Below the pieces are notes generated by a model that was not told where the DNA came from, made no database searches, and saw only the letters and a list, made by a program, of their open reading frames with translations. Positions 11,201-20,170 of a stretch of DNA of 64,000 nucleotides are shown in pieces (within the stretch, counting starts at the first letter, position 1; each line of letters begins with the position of its first letter). Origin of the DNA: Isoetes taiwanensis (taxonomy: Eukaryota; Streptophyta; Lycopodiopsida; Isoetales; Isoetaceae); NCBI GenBank assembly GCA_021234155.1, contig JAJEKV010000062.1, positions 2,455,305 to 2,519,304 of the forward strand, written 5' to 3'. Both the position numbers and the translations under genes were made by a program.

Positions 11201-11875
11201 AGATCACTGGTGGGATGCTTGCTGTATCTTGCAAACAATACCAGACCAGATATTGCCTATATTGTAAATATCCTAAGTAGAAGGAATCACAACCCAAGTC
11301 AAGTTCATTGGACAGCAGCTAAAAGAGTTTTGAAGTATCTAAAGGGTACCAAACACCATGGAATTGTATTCAACTCAGAAAATCTTAATCTACTTGCTTA
11401 TAGCGATGCTGACTGGGGAGGTGACCTCAGTGCAAGAAGATCCACTTCTGGATATGTAATTTGCTTGGGAGGAGGTGTTGTCAGCTGGAAATGCAAAAAG
11501 CAAAATGCAGTAGCTATGTCATCTGCAGAGGCAGAATATGCTGCAGCATGATTGGTTGCTAAGGAAGTTATCTGGCTTAGAAGATTGCTTGAAGAAATGA
11601 AGTGCACTCAGAACAAGCCAACTACTATCTTGACAGATAGTCAAAGCTGCATTGCTATAGTCAAAAATCCTGTAGAGCATGAAAGAACCAAGCACATTGA
11701 GTTAAATATGCATTTTATCAGAGATCTGGCAGCTAAGGGTCACATTGAAATGAAGTATATAAGTACTCATGAGCAGGTTGCAGATATTTTCACAAAGGCT
11801 CTAGTTGAAAGGAAGTTTAGTTATTTCAGAGATTGCTTAAACGTTCAGGAATATATGATGAAGGAGGCATGTTAG
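8231..11875 (+). pseudogene. Copia gag C-terminus and pol polyprotein, with two in-frame stops
   Basis: One reading frame from 8231 to 11875, broken by TAG at 10811-10813 and TGA at 11549-11551. Domains in order: two CCHC zinc knuckles (CFHCHEPGHFKGDC, CYHCGGKGHYASKC); protease with DSG (VVDSGVERSVV); GAG-pre-integrase HHCC zinc region (LWHNRLGHTN ... CEGCLLGK); integrase catalytic core with Asp in HTDLCGP, Asp in RSDRGGEY and Glu in QQNGVAERRNRT; reverse transcriptase from GSKWLFKVKTNADGS through QMDVKTAFLNA-type text to YVDD near 10891-10902; RNase H from YSDADWGGD to AEAEY and TDSQS. The first stop falls between the AVYGLKQSPREWY motif and YVDD, so no active reverse transcriptase can be read through without suppression. 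The second stop lies inside RNase H. Confidence 0.95.
11856..11869 (+). other. polypurine tract of the Copia element
   Basis: The purine-rich stretch GATGAAGGAGGCA lies directly before the 3' LTR start (11870), where plus-strand DNA synthesis is primed. The pol stop overlaps the first bases of the LTR. Confidence 0.85.
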
Positions 11876-12495
11876 AATTCTATGGTTGGTCATCATATAT
11901 TCCTGTAGGTTCAGATCCCTGTGCAGCATAAGAGCTCAGACTGACTCTAGAAAATTCATTGTGATCTTAGGGAAGAAGGAAGTTAAGTTGTTTAAGTTGC
12001 TAAGGGAATGATAAGATTGAGAGAAAAGAAATATGGAGACTAAAGGTTATAGGTGCTTAATGGTTTATGAATTAAACCTTAAAGGTGACGGGTCATTTAA
12101 AGATAAGTATCACTAAAAATATGCAAGAGGTGAAGGCCGAATATCTGGAAGGAAAGTTGACGAACTAAAATTATGATTAATCTGCTTAACCGTCGCCGAA
12201 TCGGCCGTTGAAGACCAATGTAAATAGCCCTGTGAATAATCAATAGTTATACAGATTTGGAGATGCCGGATGCGCACGAAACACTTTGTACAGATGTTTT
12301 ATTGAATGAATAAAGCTGGAAATCACTGTTCATTGGGAATCTTTGAAGTGTTCGTTAAACTATTGAAGTGGTCGACCATTGCAATATTATGAATAATATC
12401 ATTTAAGTTGAATGTAGTGCAATGGATTAAGGAAGTTAATGGTTAAACTAGATTGATCTAAGTTAAATGTTTTTGAGGCTTCAAGAACTCTAACA
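11870..12495 (+). repeat. 3' LTR (626 bp)
   Basis: Matches the 5' LTR except for five substitutions and a missing 10-bp segment. It contains AATGAATAAAGC about 430 bp in, a plausible poly(A) signal region. It ends TCTAACA and is followed by the target duplication TTCAC. Confidence 0.97.
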
Positions 12496-12540
12496 TTCAC
12501 CTCTTGCCGGTTAGGCGGTTCAAACATGAGCTACCCACAA
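12496..12540 (-). pseudogene. detached 5' coding piece of the transporter pseudogene
   Basis: When the Copia element and one copy of TTCAC are ignored, the minus strand reads continuously from this segment (MFEPPNRQEV) into the N-terminal part at 7012 (KPKRGSPPSPAVAEAHKHK). An in-frame TAG lies further 5', so I cannot place the start codon. This confirms that the retrotransposon landed inside the transporter locus. Confidence 0.6.
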
Positions 12541-12589
12541 TGCAGGTGACCGCCAGTTTACGTGGAACAATGGGTTTGGAGCAGTCACC

Positions 12590-12631
12590 GGCATATCCTA
12601 GGTATATTCTAGCATATACTTAGGATATGCC
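12590..12631. repeat. short hairpin (17-bp arms)
   Basis: GGCATATCCTAGGTATA (12590-12606) pairs with TATACTTAGGATATGCC (12615-12631) with one mismatch and an 8-nt loop. Outside it, TGGGTTTG (about 12570) faces CAAACCCA (about 12633), so a longer imperfect stem is possible. It may be a MITE remnant or a small-RNA precursor. Confidence 0.7.
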
Positions 12632-12682
12632 ACAAACCCACATAAGCGAGGGTTTGCCCCCCTAGGGGTAACCCAAAAAAAA

Positions 12683-13480
12683 TCATCTCTCATAAACACA
12701 CCAAAACAAAAATTTCCAGATTGTTTTTCTTTTTTGGTACAAAACATAGTCGACAAAACGCGGTCGCCAAACACTTCTCAATGCCCACCAAGCCTCCTCA
12801 ATGCATCCATAAATAAAAAACATATCAATCAACAGGTTGGCAACAATGCAATCAGTTTCACATGTGTCCCCAAGGATACAAGCATGAACCCACTTTCCTT
12901 CTTCGAGATTGGCATATGCATTTAGGACACCTACAAATGTGAGATTGTCTGGGTCCACTTCCTCTTCCTCCATTTGAGCCAATAGCTTCAATACCCCTGG
13001 ACCATCATAGTGCTGGACCATCATAGTGTTGAGCATGTCGTGACATGACTGCAGTCCTTGACATTACATCATGTATTTGCCTCCTTCCAAACACTAAAGA
13101 TGCATGTGCCATACTCTGACATTTTGCACACATGGACAAGTGTACTTGCAACATGAACATTTGAGTTATAACCACCTTGCACAATCTGGGCATGACAATA
13201 TTTTGCATGCTACAGTGTAGCCATGTTAGCGTAAGCACTTGGTGAATTCACAAGGGTAATATTGTCTATCTCTATTCCTTCAATCGGCAAGTGCTCAAAC
13301 ACATATAAAGCTTCTTTATCTTTATCACACAGAAGAAGGTATTCCGAACTTAATGCATTTCAAAAATTCAAGTTACTTAATCCTAGTCTATTTAATAGTA
13401 CCGACGCATCCCCTCTACAATCGCATTTACAATACATGTCAATTAGAGCACCTCCAACATATGCATTCGAGTATTCCGAA
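12683..13480 (-). pseudogene. PPR protein pseudogene
   Basis: Reading leftwards through several frames gives successive PPR pieces: YVGGALIDMYCKCDCRGDAS (near 13460-13400), GIEIDNITLVNSPSAYANMA (near 13280-13215), HAKYCHAQIVQGGYNSNVHV (about 13205-13145), MCAKCQSMAHAS (about 13125), then VDPDNLTFVGVLNAYANLEE and KWVHACILGDTCETDCIVAN (12970-12830). These match PLS-class PPR motifs (…ALIDMY.KCG…, …PDN.TF..VL.A.A…). An in-frame TAG after NMATL, a stop after SNLNF, several frame changes and a partial tandem duplication (GGACCATCATAGTG twice near 13000-13030) show it is dead. It is older than the intact PPR gene at 16248. Confidence 0.8.
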
Positions 13481-13618
13481 GCTAATGCATTCTAAAAATT
13501 AATCCATCTTTTCCATTTTTCTTCAACGTCATATCCACATTAGCTAGAAGATATGAAGCAAAATCGCAAAGCTTTAAGGGTTGGATCCACAAATAGCCAT
13601 AGCTAGTCCACGCCAAGG

Positions 13619-14596
13619 AAAAATAGAAAGGTTGCATGGTCCAAATGCACCAAGCCGAAATTTGCAGGTGGTTTGGGTATGACAGACTTCCATTTGCAGA
13701 GTAAGATTCTAATTTCTAAATTCATTTGGAGGATCCTCAAGGATATGGTTGATTCACCTGGAGTGCGGTTGGTGAGGCAGTCACTTGCAAATTGTGTTCC
13801 TTTTGGGAAAGCTTCATTAAAATATTGAAGGGTGCATGTGGGTTTCCCACCAGAGTGTTCACGAGCATAGGTTTGTGAACTCTATATATAGGCTGCTTGT
13901 CAATAGTGATATCCTTCCGCCATCCACTAGGTGGTCCCTTCAGCTTTCACCTCCTAATTGGAGACGTATGTGGACTTGGGCTTGGGATAAATTACTCCAT
14001 CCTAAGGTGGCGGTGCTTTGGTGGCAGATTCTTCACAGATGCCCTTGTGTGAACGTGCTTGTCCACAGATTTGATCCTCGAGTGTCAGCACTCTGCCCAC
14101 TGTGCAAGCAAAGGGACGAGACCATTGAGCATTGTTTCATTTTATGTGTTCATCTCCAGCCTGTTTGGTCTTGGTTGCTTTCTCTTTTTCATGTGACATT
14201 GACAAGCCAGCAAGTGCTTCTGGCTATTTATCCGGATGCTTGGAATAAGTTGCGGAGCCAAGCATTTCATTTAGCATCAGGATGGTTGTTGTGGTCCATC
14301 TGGAAGCGCAGACGACTGTGTATCTTTCAGGGTTTGGATATTCCTCCTGCAGTTGTCCTCCAGGACGCACAAGCTAGAATCGCTAAGGCATACCATTGTT
14401 CTTCGCTTGCTCCTGCCAAGCGACAGTTGATATTTGAGTCATATCTGAGTGTGCTGTCTCATGCATAGGCTGGTGGTTCTACTCAGTGGATCATGATTAT
14501 CCTCTGAGACTTTATTCCCGCCTCTGCATTTGTATTTTGCTTTTGACTTGGAGTTTCAATAAAGTTTGTCGTTCTTCAAAAAAAAAAATAGAAAGG
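13619..14596 (+). mobile_element. 5'-truncated LINE (non-LTR retrotransposon) with poly(A) and target duplication
   Basis: The insert (about 13632-14583) ends in a poly(A) tail after TTCAATAAAG, and is bounded by the direct repeat AAAAATAGAAAGG at 13619-13631 and 14584-14596. It codes the C-terminal end of a LINE reverse-transcriptase protein in the plus direction. A truncated 5' end, A-tail and 13-bp duplication are the hallmarks of target-primed reverse transcription. Confidence 0.92.
13634..14468 (+). pseudogene. LINE ORF2 C-terminus with zinc-binding zf-RVT domain
   Basis: The first part (13634-13830) reads AWSKCTKPKFAGGLGMTDFH ... FIWRILKD, the segment after the reverse-transcriptase core in plant LINEs. 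It stops at a TGA near 13828. After a frame change the 210-codon part from 13836 gives PKVAVLWWQILHRCPCVNVL and LCPLCKQRDETIEHCFILC, the zf-RVT zinc-binding domain (CPLC...EHCF..C), and a tail ending at 14468. No endonuclease or RT core is present because of the 5' truncation. The frame change makes it non-coding as it stands. Confidence 0.9.
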
Positions 14597-16247
14597 CAAA
14601 TAAAAATTGCTGGTGCATCTTTTTTAGAATGTTACAACTACTTCAAAGCTCAAGAATAAGGATTTAAAATAGGGACATTGTTAGGCTTTGTATCGTCTTG
14701 AAAATATAACATATCACAATGGCTTTTCTAGTTGTAAGCAATTTGACTTTATCTCTAACAAGGGATTAATGATGGAAGCAACATCGATATTTCTAGCTTC
14801 TTATAGTAATCACTACTACACAAATTCATGTGCAGATGAAGGAGGAATTCGTCTGGCTAACATATCTGATCCAAATGTTGATCAAAGCCCTTTTGTTGCC
14901 ACTGTTGATCTGTTGATATGATCTGATATGTGTGCTACCCCTACTTCCACGCCCCTCAACAATGGACGTACTGTTGTCCTGTATGCTAGCAAATTGGATA
15001 AATACTATGCTATTAATGTATTAGACGTTATCGGAGTTTTTAATCCTCCCACAAATGGATCTCCATTTAGTGGCTCGATCACTTGATACTGCAAAACACT
15101 ACATTACACAACACTTTTCTCTGTTTCTATAACAGTCAAGCATCGATAATCTAATAATTGCTGCTTATACTTCAAGAAATCACATTTGCTGCTTATACTT
15201 CAAGAAATCACATTACACAGCTACAAACGCATGGAAGAACACTCTCTTCCAAAAAGAAGCATTTATACTATATTTAATAGTTCGTATGTTATTCATGAAC
15301 TTGCCCATGTGTTTTGGATTTTTTTTTTCCAAACCAAGAAAACATCTCCCATAACACACCAAAACAAATATTTTTCTTTAGCCATGTTTTTTGTTTTTTT
15401 TTTTCAAACCCCAAAACACAACATCTCCATTTTTTTCACAAAATGGAACAATGGCTGTTGACCTTGAAAATAACGTGTCCAGGCTATAGCCAGAACCTCC
15501 AACTTCGGCACCTTGTTGATAAGACTACGGCGAACAATCACCCCAAATGCATGAGGAAGGGATGGACCACGAACTGACAAATACCCCAAATACCTCTGTG
15601 GCATGTTGGCAATTTGAGAGTATAGGTACCTCAATAGGACCATAAAATTACATGCACTTCTAGACTTATTTTAAAATATTCCATTTTTTTATAAACAAAG
15701 GTTTCCCACCACAACAAAGATGTGCTTTCTTCCATTCTTCCTTTATAAGATCACGAGCTTGAAATTGTCGACTCCTACATTTTTCCACTTGTCGATCTTG
15801 TTTTTTTTGCTCGTGGAATGGTCAAGATGATGATTATAGCATTATCCCATTGCCTAGTAATGCTTAACCATAAAAACATATGCCAAGTATTCTCCACCAC
15901 TTCAGTTCAAAAGATGCAATTAAAGCAAAGTGCATTTTTCATCCATTCAGATGCCAAAAAATATATAAATGGTTGTGTTGAAAAACAAAACAAGGGAATA
16001 TGCTAGAGAATAGTCGGTCAGAAATAGATGGCACCATCAAAACTACAGGAATATTCCTCCAGCAACACCCTTGAGAATATCTATGCCCAATTGTTTTACC
16101 TCGTTTACCAAATACTCTACAAGCAAGGCAAGTAAACTTCTTGCCAGCATTTTGCCGCTCGACCAGGTACTTAGTTTCTTGCATTTTACATTAAATCAAC
16201 GAATAGGCTTGTCTAAGGATTTGTTAAGGATTTGCTGATGATGCTCG
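14597..16247. other. intergenic region before the PPR gene
   Basis: Plus-strand frame 14688-14921 followed, after a stop, by 14935-15065 ([20 protein letters not shown]) looks coding-like but I do not recognise it; it may be a decayed exon. A minus-strand 79-codon frame at 15404-15643 is also unrecognised. T-rich runs at 15310-15430 resemble the sequence next to the PPR pseudogene at 12670-12730 (CATCTC(C/T)CATAA.CACACC), so the two PPR loci share flanking DNA. The last few hundred bases should hold the PPR promoter, though no clear TATA box was identified. Confidence 0.4.
15158..15213. repeat. 28-bp tandem duplication
   Basis: TTGCTGCTTATACTTCAAGA followed by AATCACAT is repeated exactly once at 28-bp spacing. 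A short recent duplication in non-coding DNA. Confidence 0.9.
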
Positions 16248-18473
16248 ATGAGTCAATTGTTGGCCCTCAGCAACAGCAACTGCTTGGCATATTGTCATTT
16301 TCCAAACCCTGTTCACGAGTTACACTACAAGGAAAATGGAAATCTTACAAAAAATCATCTTGTTAGTTCATTTGGAGGGTACAAGAAATCCAGCAAGCCT
16401 TTAAATGGAAATCAAGTTCTAATCAGTGGCCCATCTGAACAGAATATGTATGAGAACATAGAGCATCGGCTATGTAAATCTTCACTTTTGAGCATCATAG
16501 AAGCATGTTCCACATTAGAGCAGGCCAGGCATGTTCATGAGCAGATTTTAAAAAGTGGACTCGAGGACAAGGTTTTTAGTAGGAACACCATTGTGGCTAT
16601 GTATGCCAAACATGGGAGCTTGGAGGAGGCATGTGCAATATTTACCAAAATGCTGAACCCGGACATGATGGCTTGGAATGCAATTATTGAAGGACATGCT
16701 CAGCACGGTGAGTGTCTGCTTGCTTTAGAATGTGTAGAGAAAATGCAGGAAGGAGGGATGAAGCCAGGGAAATCCATATATATTACCATGCTAAATGCAT
16801 GTTGCAGAACTAATGCTATTGAGCAAGGTAGATATTTTCACGAACAGGTTATTAACTGTGAATTCCAATTTGACAATGTTGTTGGCAATATTCTTGCGCA
16901 CATGTATGTAAAATGTGGGAGCTTGGAAGAGGCTTTGAAGTGCATTGAGCTGAACCAAGCGCAGGGCAATTCTGTACCAGAATACATGGCTTATCCACTG
17001 GTCCATCTGTGTGGAAAACAGACAGACCTGGTTCTTGGTAGACAAGTGCAGTCGCTCATGGTTGAAAGTGGATACAACTCAGTTGCTAGACTGGCTGATC
17101 ACCAAATTCGATTATTTGCCCTTTGTGAAAGTTTAGTTGAAGCAAATAACGCATTTCATACAATATCAGAACCAAGCCAATATTCCTGGAATGCAATTAT
17201 CAATGCAAATGTGAAGCTCTATGATTGGGAAACAGCTTTTAAGCTATATGAGAGGATGGGTTATGAAGGCACAATGCCAAATAAGTTTACATTTCTTAGC
17301 ATCTTGAGAGCATGTAATATCGTAGGTACCATAGAGGACAGCAGGTACATTCATGTGCAAATTGTTAATAGTGGAATACAGAATGATATTATGCTAGGTT
17401 GTACAGTTGTCGATATGTATATCAAATGTGGAAGCCTGGTAGAAGCACAGAGGGTGTTTGAGAGAATGTCAAGCTGGGATGTGGTGGCATGGAATGCAAT
17501 GATTTCTGGCTATGTTCAGCATGGTGAAGGCCAGCTTGCGTTGGAATGCTTTGAGCAAATGCAGCTTGTTGGGAAGAAGCCAGACAAGTTCACATTTTCG
17601 AGTATCTTAAAAGCATGTGGTACCGTAGGTTTTATAGGAACAGGCAGACTTGTTCATGCGAAGATTATCGAGGGCAAGCTCCATTCAGGCCTTATTGTGG
17701 GCAGCACCATTGTGGATATGTATGCTAAGTGTGGGAGCTTGGAGGAAGCATCTAAAGCCTTCAAACAATTGACAGATCGAGATGGCGGGTCATGGGGTGC
17801 AATGATTATAGGATATGCTCAGCAGGGCGAGCTTTTGTCATCTCTGAGATGTTTTGAAAGCATGCAGCAACATGGTCTAAAACCAACTCATACAGCTTTT
17901 AGTGGCATTCTCACTGTGCTAAGTCATGCAGGCTTAGTGGATGAAGGTCTTTGGTACTTTAAATCTATGGAAAAGTTCCACACCATAAATCCCAGTATTT
18001 TTCACATTACTTGCATGATGGATCTGCTAGGTCGCGCAGGATGTTTTAACGAAGCGGAACATATACTTCAAGAAGTCCTCTTGGAACCTGATACTTGTCT
18101 ATGGATAACTCTCTTAAGCACTTGCAAATTTCATGGAAACATCAGGTTAGGCAAAAGATGCTTTGATGAAGTTGTTTATTTGGATCCTTCTTGTGCTGCA
18201 GCATATGTGCTTATATCAAACACTTACAGTAGTGTTCACGTAGAGAACAAAATATCTTATGACAAAAACAAAGGGCAACCACAACCTGATGAAGCTTATG
18301 CCATGCAAAAGATGGTACCTAAGTGGATGAGGGAAAAGGGGAACTACCCATGTGTCAATCTACAGGAACAACGAAATTCTGCCAATGTTGGACTTAATTC
18401 AGCCACAACCAAGAATCTAATAGAAGCACATTGTGAGTCCAACATTTTCAAGGTATCTGAGTACCCTAATTAA
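16248..18473 (+). CDS. PLS-class pentatricopeptide-repeat protein, E-type end, no DYW domain
   Basis: An intronless 741-codon frame. After a 75-residue leader without repeats (possibly an organelle targeting sequence), PPR motifs run from about residue 76 to 600. Clear units include NTIVAMYAKHGSLEEACAIF, MMAWNAIIEGHAQHGECLLA, WDVVAWNAMISGYVQHGEGQ, KPDKFTFSSILKACGTVGFI and STIVDMYAKCGSLEEASKAF, in the P-L-S order typical of organelle RNA-editing or processing factors. The region EPDTCLWITLLSTCKFHGNI ... LDPSCAAAYVLISNTYSS (about 605-655) matches an E1 motif. Then comes an unusual insertion (ENKISYDKNKGQPQPDEAYA) before a degenerate E2 (KMVPKWMREKGNYPCV) and a 40-residue tail. The DYW deaminase is absent, so it would need a partner for editing. 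Start: ATG 16248 is the first in-frame ATG; nearby ATGs at 16238 and 16241 are out of frame. This is the best-preserved gene in the window. Confidence 0.93.
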   Translation: MSQLLALSNSNCLAYCHFPNPVHELHYKENGNLTKNHLVSSFGGYKKSSKPLNGNQVLISGPSEQNMYENIEHRLCKSSLLSIIEACSTLEQARHVHEQILKSGLEDKVFSRNTIVAMYAKHGSLEEACAIFTKMLNPDMMAWNAIIEGHAQHGECLLALECVEKMQEGGMKPGKSIYITMLNACCRTNAIEQGRYFHEQVINCEFQFDNVVGNILAHMYVKCGSLEEALKCIELNQAQGNSVPEYMAYPLVHLCGKQTDLVLGRQVQSLMVESGYNSVARLADHQIRLFALCESLVEANNAFHTISEPSQYSWNAIINANVKLYDWETAFKLYERMGYEGTMPNKFTFLSILRACNIVGTIEDSRYIHVQIVNSGIQNDIMLGCTVVDMYIKCGSLVEAQRVFERMSSWDVVAWNAMISGYVQHGEGQLALECFEQMQLVGKKPDKFTFSSILKACGTVGFIGTGRLVHAKIIEGKLHSGLIVGSTIVDMYAKCGSLEEASKAFKQLTDRDGGSWGAMIIGYAQQGELLSSLRCFESMQQHGLKPTHTAFSGILTVLSHAGLVDEGLWYFKSMEKFHTINPSIFHITCMMDLLGRAGCFNEAEHILQEVLLEPDTCLWITLLSTCKFHGNIRLGKRCFDEVVYLDPSCAAAYVLISNTYSSVHVENKISYDKNKGQPQPDEAYAMQKMVPKWMREKGNYPCVNLQEQRNSANVGLNSATTKNLIEAHCESNIFKVSEYPN

Positions 18474-19094
18474 AAAGTGGCAAAATAGGAAAGCACAAGC
18501 CAAGAGTTAGAATGGACAACAAAGAAATGGTCCCAAATATCAGGCCATTGTAAATTAGTGAGCAAGTATTAGGTTTTAAGGGAAAATTATAGAAATGCCC
18601 TTATATTTCATGTATATTACCAAAATGTCCTTGGTATTTGAAGAAGTTACCATAATGCGGTTATGGGAATTCTTACAAGCATCGAGAATGTTTTGATGGT
18701 ATATCAAATGTTAAAACAAACTTGCCATAAAACATATGACCTCAGTCATAATAAACTCGATAAGTTTTCTTCTTCTTCTTCCTCGTCCTCTTCCTCTTCC
18801 TCTTCCTCTTCCTCTTCCTCTTCCTCTTCCTCTTCCTCTTCCTCTTCTTTTCTTTCCAAAATTATCAACTCCAAATGATTTTTTCCATCTCAATACTAAG
18901 TAAGAGGACAAATCCCATGTACAAATTTCTCAATATACCCTTTACAAGAACTTTACTTCCAATATTAGCCTATAAATTTTCCTCAAAAATCAAACTTCTC
19001 ATTCATCAACACCATTATTTGCAACATTTTTTCATTGTTTAGACGTGCCTAGATCTCCTCCTCCTCCACCAGTGTATTACTAAGCTTCTGCCAC
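18474..19094. other. 3' flank of the PPR gene and spacer
   Basis: Apart from the microsatellite listed next, I see only AT-rich non-coding sequence. A pair of phrases (CAAAATGTCCTTGG, ATTATAGAAATGCCC) hints at an old internal repeat. No poly(A) signal could be assigned with confidence. Confidence 0.4.
18765..18850. repeat. TTCCTC / TTC microsatellite
   Basis: About ten perfect TCTTCC-type hexamers (18790-18842) in a longer TTC/TCC tract. It produces apparent poly-Ser (plus) and Gly-Arg (minus) frames that should not be read as proteins. Such pure pyrimidine runs mutate by slippage and can form H-DNA. Confidence 0.95.
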
Positions 19095-19189
19095 GATAAA
19101 TTTCAAGAATGCAAAAAGTATGAAAATAAGAGTGTGTTGTCTTGAGAGAATTTATTACGCTATTATACTAAGTGTAATGGAATCAGTTA

Positions 19190-19445
19190 AATATGAGGAC
19201 ATCAAGGATAGCTACATAGTTTTCAAAGGTAAAATGACAAGAAAATATGTTATGTTCATCTGAGAGATATAGTGCCAATTCGGAAGCTAACCCACAATAT
19301 TTCACCTATGATTGAATCAAGCAAGACTTTATGATTTTCAAAATCTTTGTAGTCAGACAAAGGGGAGGAAAATTCCCTTATACTTCCATGATTAACATCA
19401 TTGCAAAAAATACTAGTATATGCCCCTTATTTTCAATTTTGTAGT
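19190..19445 (-). pseudogene. broken tandem copy of the cysteine-rich secreted protein
   Basis: Aligned to the open copy at 19753-20022, this copy has lost the start codon (TTG in place of ATG), lacks one base early in the signal-peptide region, and has a TAA where the good copy has an AAA codon at the end of the signal peptide. Many of the cysteine codons are still recognisable (GGTGAAATATTGTGGG replaces the CC-containing stretch). It is a relic of the same gene family. Confidence 0.75.
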
Positions 19446-19752
19446 TGTCGCACAACACATGTAATGGCCTCTTTCGATGTATGTGCATATGTTTGCATGT
19501 ATTTGGAAGTTGGTGCATATGAAGGTTAATTTATTGTTAGTGCTTCCTCAATGGAATATATATTCTAATTTGTCAATGAACTTTGAACATGTTGGCATAT
19601 GAAAAAAAATAAAATAAAAAAAAATTAAGTAACAAGTGCTAAACTCATGCCATAATGCCAAAAGTACGAGAAATAAGGGTGTGCTTTATTGAGAAATATT
19701 AGCACAACTTGGAAATTATATAGTTATGCTATACTAAGGGTAATGCAAATAG

Positions 19753-20022
19753 CTAAATATAAGGACACGAAGGAGAAGGATAGCTACATACTTCACAAAG
19801 GTAATTGTGATATAATTCACTAACAACAGTAGAAATTCTTTCATCAGAGAGACATATTGCCAATTTGGAAGCTAAGCCACAACATTTCACCTCATGATTG
19901 ATCAAGCAAGGCTTTATAATCTCCAACATCTTCGTAGTCTCACAAAGAGGACGAAAATCCCCTTTTACTTCTACAATTAACATCATTGCAAGAAATACTA
20001 GCACTAGCTCCTTCTTTTCCAT
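19753..20022 (-). CDS. small secreted eight-cysteine protein, lipid-transfer-like
   Basis: An 89-residue frame starting at ATG 20022. Residues 1-21 (MEKKELVLVFLAMMLIVEVK) form a clear signal peptide. The mature part has eight cysteines in the order C...C...CC...C...C..C.....C, containing KPC, KCCGLASKLAIC, YLCEVC and PSC. Eight cysteines with a central CC recall plant non-specific lipid-transfer/hybrid proline-rich/2S-albumin proteins. However, the usual CxC after CC is missing (the sixth Cys comes much later), so it is atypical. A strong donor-like GTATGT overlaps codons for EVC near the end, so an intron may remove the last residues and add another exon; then the final cysteines would differ. 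It lies in a tandem duplication whose other copy is dead. Expected location: cell wall or apoplast. Confidence 0.5.
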   Translation of the reverse strand: MEKKELVLVFLAMMLIVEVKGDFRPLCETTKMLEIIKPCLINHEVKCCGLASKLAICLSDERISTVVSELYHNYLCEVCSYPSPSCPYI

Positions 20023-20170
20023 TTTTCAATTGTAGCACAACGCATGTAATGGGCTTTTTTATGGTTATCTCTTCACGTTATATGTGCTTTATAAAGCATA
20101 ATTGCATGTATTTGGAAGTTGATGCATATGAAGGTTAATTTATTGTTAGTGCTTTCTCCATGAAATATAT

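Larger units (their letters stand above)
7018..12495 (+). mobile_element. full-length Ty1/Copia LTR retrotransposon with 5-bp target duplication
   Basis: All structural parts are present: near-identical LTRs starting TGTTAGA and ending TCTAACA, a primer-binding site TGGTATCAGAGC, gag and pol, and a purine tract AAGGAGG before the 3' LTR. The flanking 5-mers are identical: TTCAC at 7013-7017 and at 12496-12500. The order protease-integrase-reverse transcriptase-RNase H defines Copia. The LTRs differ by 5 substitutions and one 10-bp deletion, which suggests a young insertion. Even so the coding region carries three in-frame stops and one frameshift, so the element probably moved with proteins supplied by relatives. 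It sits inside the minus-strand transporter pseudogene. Confidence 0.97.
19095..20170. repeat. tandem duplication of about 550 bp carrying a small gene
   Basis: Two copies, about 19095-19561 and about 19650-20170. Shared blocks: the coding part (see next two entries), the downstream phrase ATGTATTTGGAAGTTG.TGCA, and AGGTTAATTTATTGTTAGTG. Copies differ by many substitutions and indels, so the duplication is not recent. Copy A (left) has lost its open frame; copy B (right) retains it. Confidence 0.85.

Noticed and set aside
18663-18911. Poly-Ser protein (plus) or Gly-Arg repeat protein (minus)
   Set aside because: They are translations of a TTCCTC microsatellite.
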